31,436 nt of DNA from JAGXOF01 sp046545575. Lineage in GTDB: Bacteria; Chloroflexota; Dehalococcoidia; SZUA-161; SpSt-899. The notes under the pieces are model-generated. The model searched no databases, was not told where the DNA came from, and saw only the letters and a list, made by a program, of their open reading frames with translations. Each line of letters opens with the position of its first letter. Position 1 is the first letter of the stretch. The DNA is taken from the NCBI GenBank assembly GCA_046545575.1, contig JBKGZM010000020.1, positions 1 to 31,436 of the forward strand. The letters run 5' to 3'. Below are positions 31,419-31,436 of this stretch, piece after piece. The position numbers and the translations under genes were made by a program.

Positions 31419-31436
31419 ATTTTGGAGTATGTTATG

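Overview
The window is about 31 kb of bacterial chromosome with mixed G+C and no phage or plasmid backbone. Core genes sit among many small toxin-antitoxin genes, decayed transposases and dispersed palindromic repeats. An STT3-type oligosaccharyltransferase, a CysD/CysN/TauE sulfur cluster, an exported alpha-2-macroglobulin and TTG/GTG starts, in a genome full of short intergenic palindromes, fit an uncultured Chloroflexota bacterium such as Dehalococcoidia. That placement is an inference from gene content and has not been tested by phylogeny.

Layout. 1-2.2 kb: end of an acyl-CoA synthetase, a GNAT acetyltransferase, an unknown gene and a decayed DDE transposase. 2.2-4.8 kb: two tRNA-Ser genes, purA, and pyrK on the opposite strand. 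4.8-6.2 kb (minus strand): a DUF433 antitoxin, a RelB-like antitoxin, a broken parE and a DUF72 gene. 6.5-8.8 kb: a NatAB-like ABC exporter. 9.2-13.3 kb: a lipoprotein alpha-2-macroglobulin gene interrupted by an in-frame TAG and by a frameshift at a run of eight G. 13.6-18.4 kb: a small membrane protein, tRNA-Met, a rhomboid protease and mfd. 18.5-21.6 kb: an accessory island with a membrane-anchored unknown protein, a truncated copy of the start of a YgjP-type metallopeptidase gene, a candidate small RNA, a DUF3800/nuclease-like gene pair, the intact metallopeptidase gene and a relic of an STT3 3' end. 21.7-25.2 kb: two ribbon-helix-helix genes, TauE, cysD and cysN. 25.2-29.3 kb: DUF4258 and DUF2283 genes, a phosphodiesterase-fold gene, an IS110 relic and STT3. 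29.5-31.4 kb: an intact mazEF, a vapB with a truncated vapC, and a second mazEF damaged by a frameshift and by a repeat element.

How the genes may work together. cysD and cysN would activate sulfate to APS, with TauE as the likely anion transporter and the two small RHH proteins as candidate regulators. Four consecutive products here share a short LRxLGY(L/M) motif, which is the most intriguing protein-level pattern in the window. The DUF3800/nuclease pair faces a compact candidate RNA gene (promoter, two hairpins, U-run) and lies between two copies of the same gene start, so it resembles an inserted defence or addiction cassette. Several families of perfect palindromes, one of them 32 bp long in four copies, occur between genes, inside genes and at gene-truncation points.
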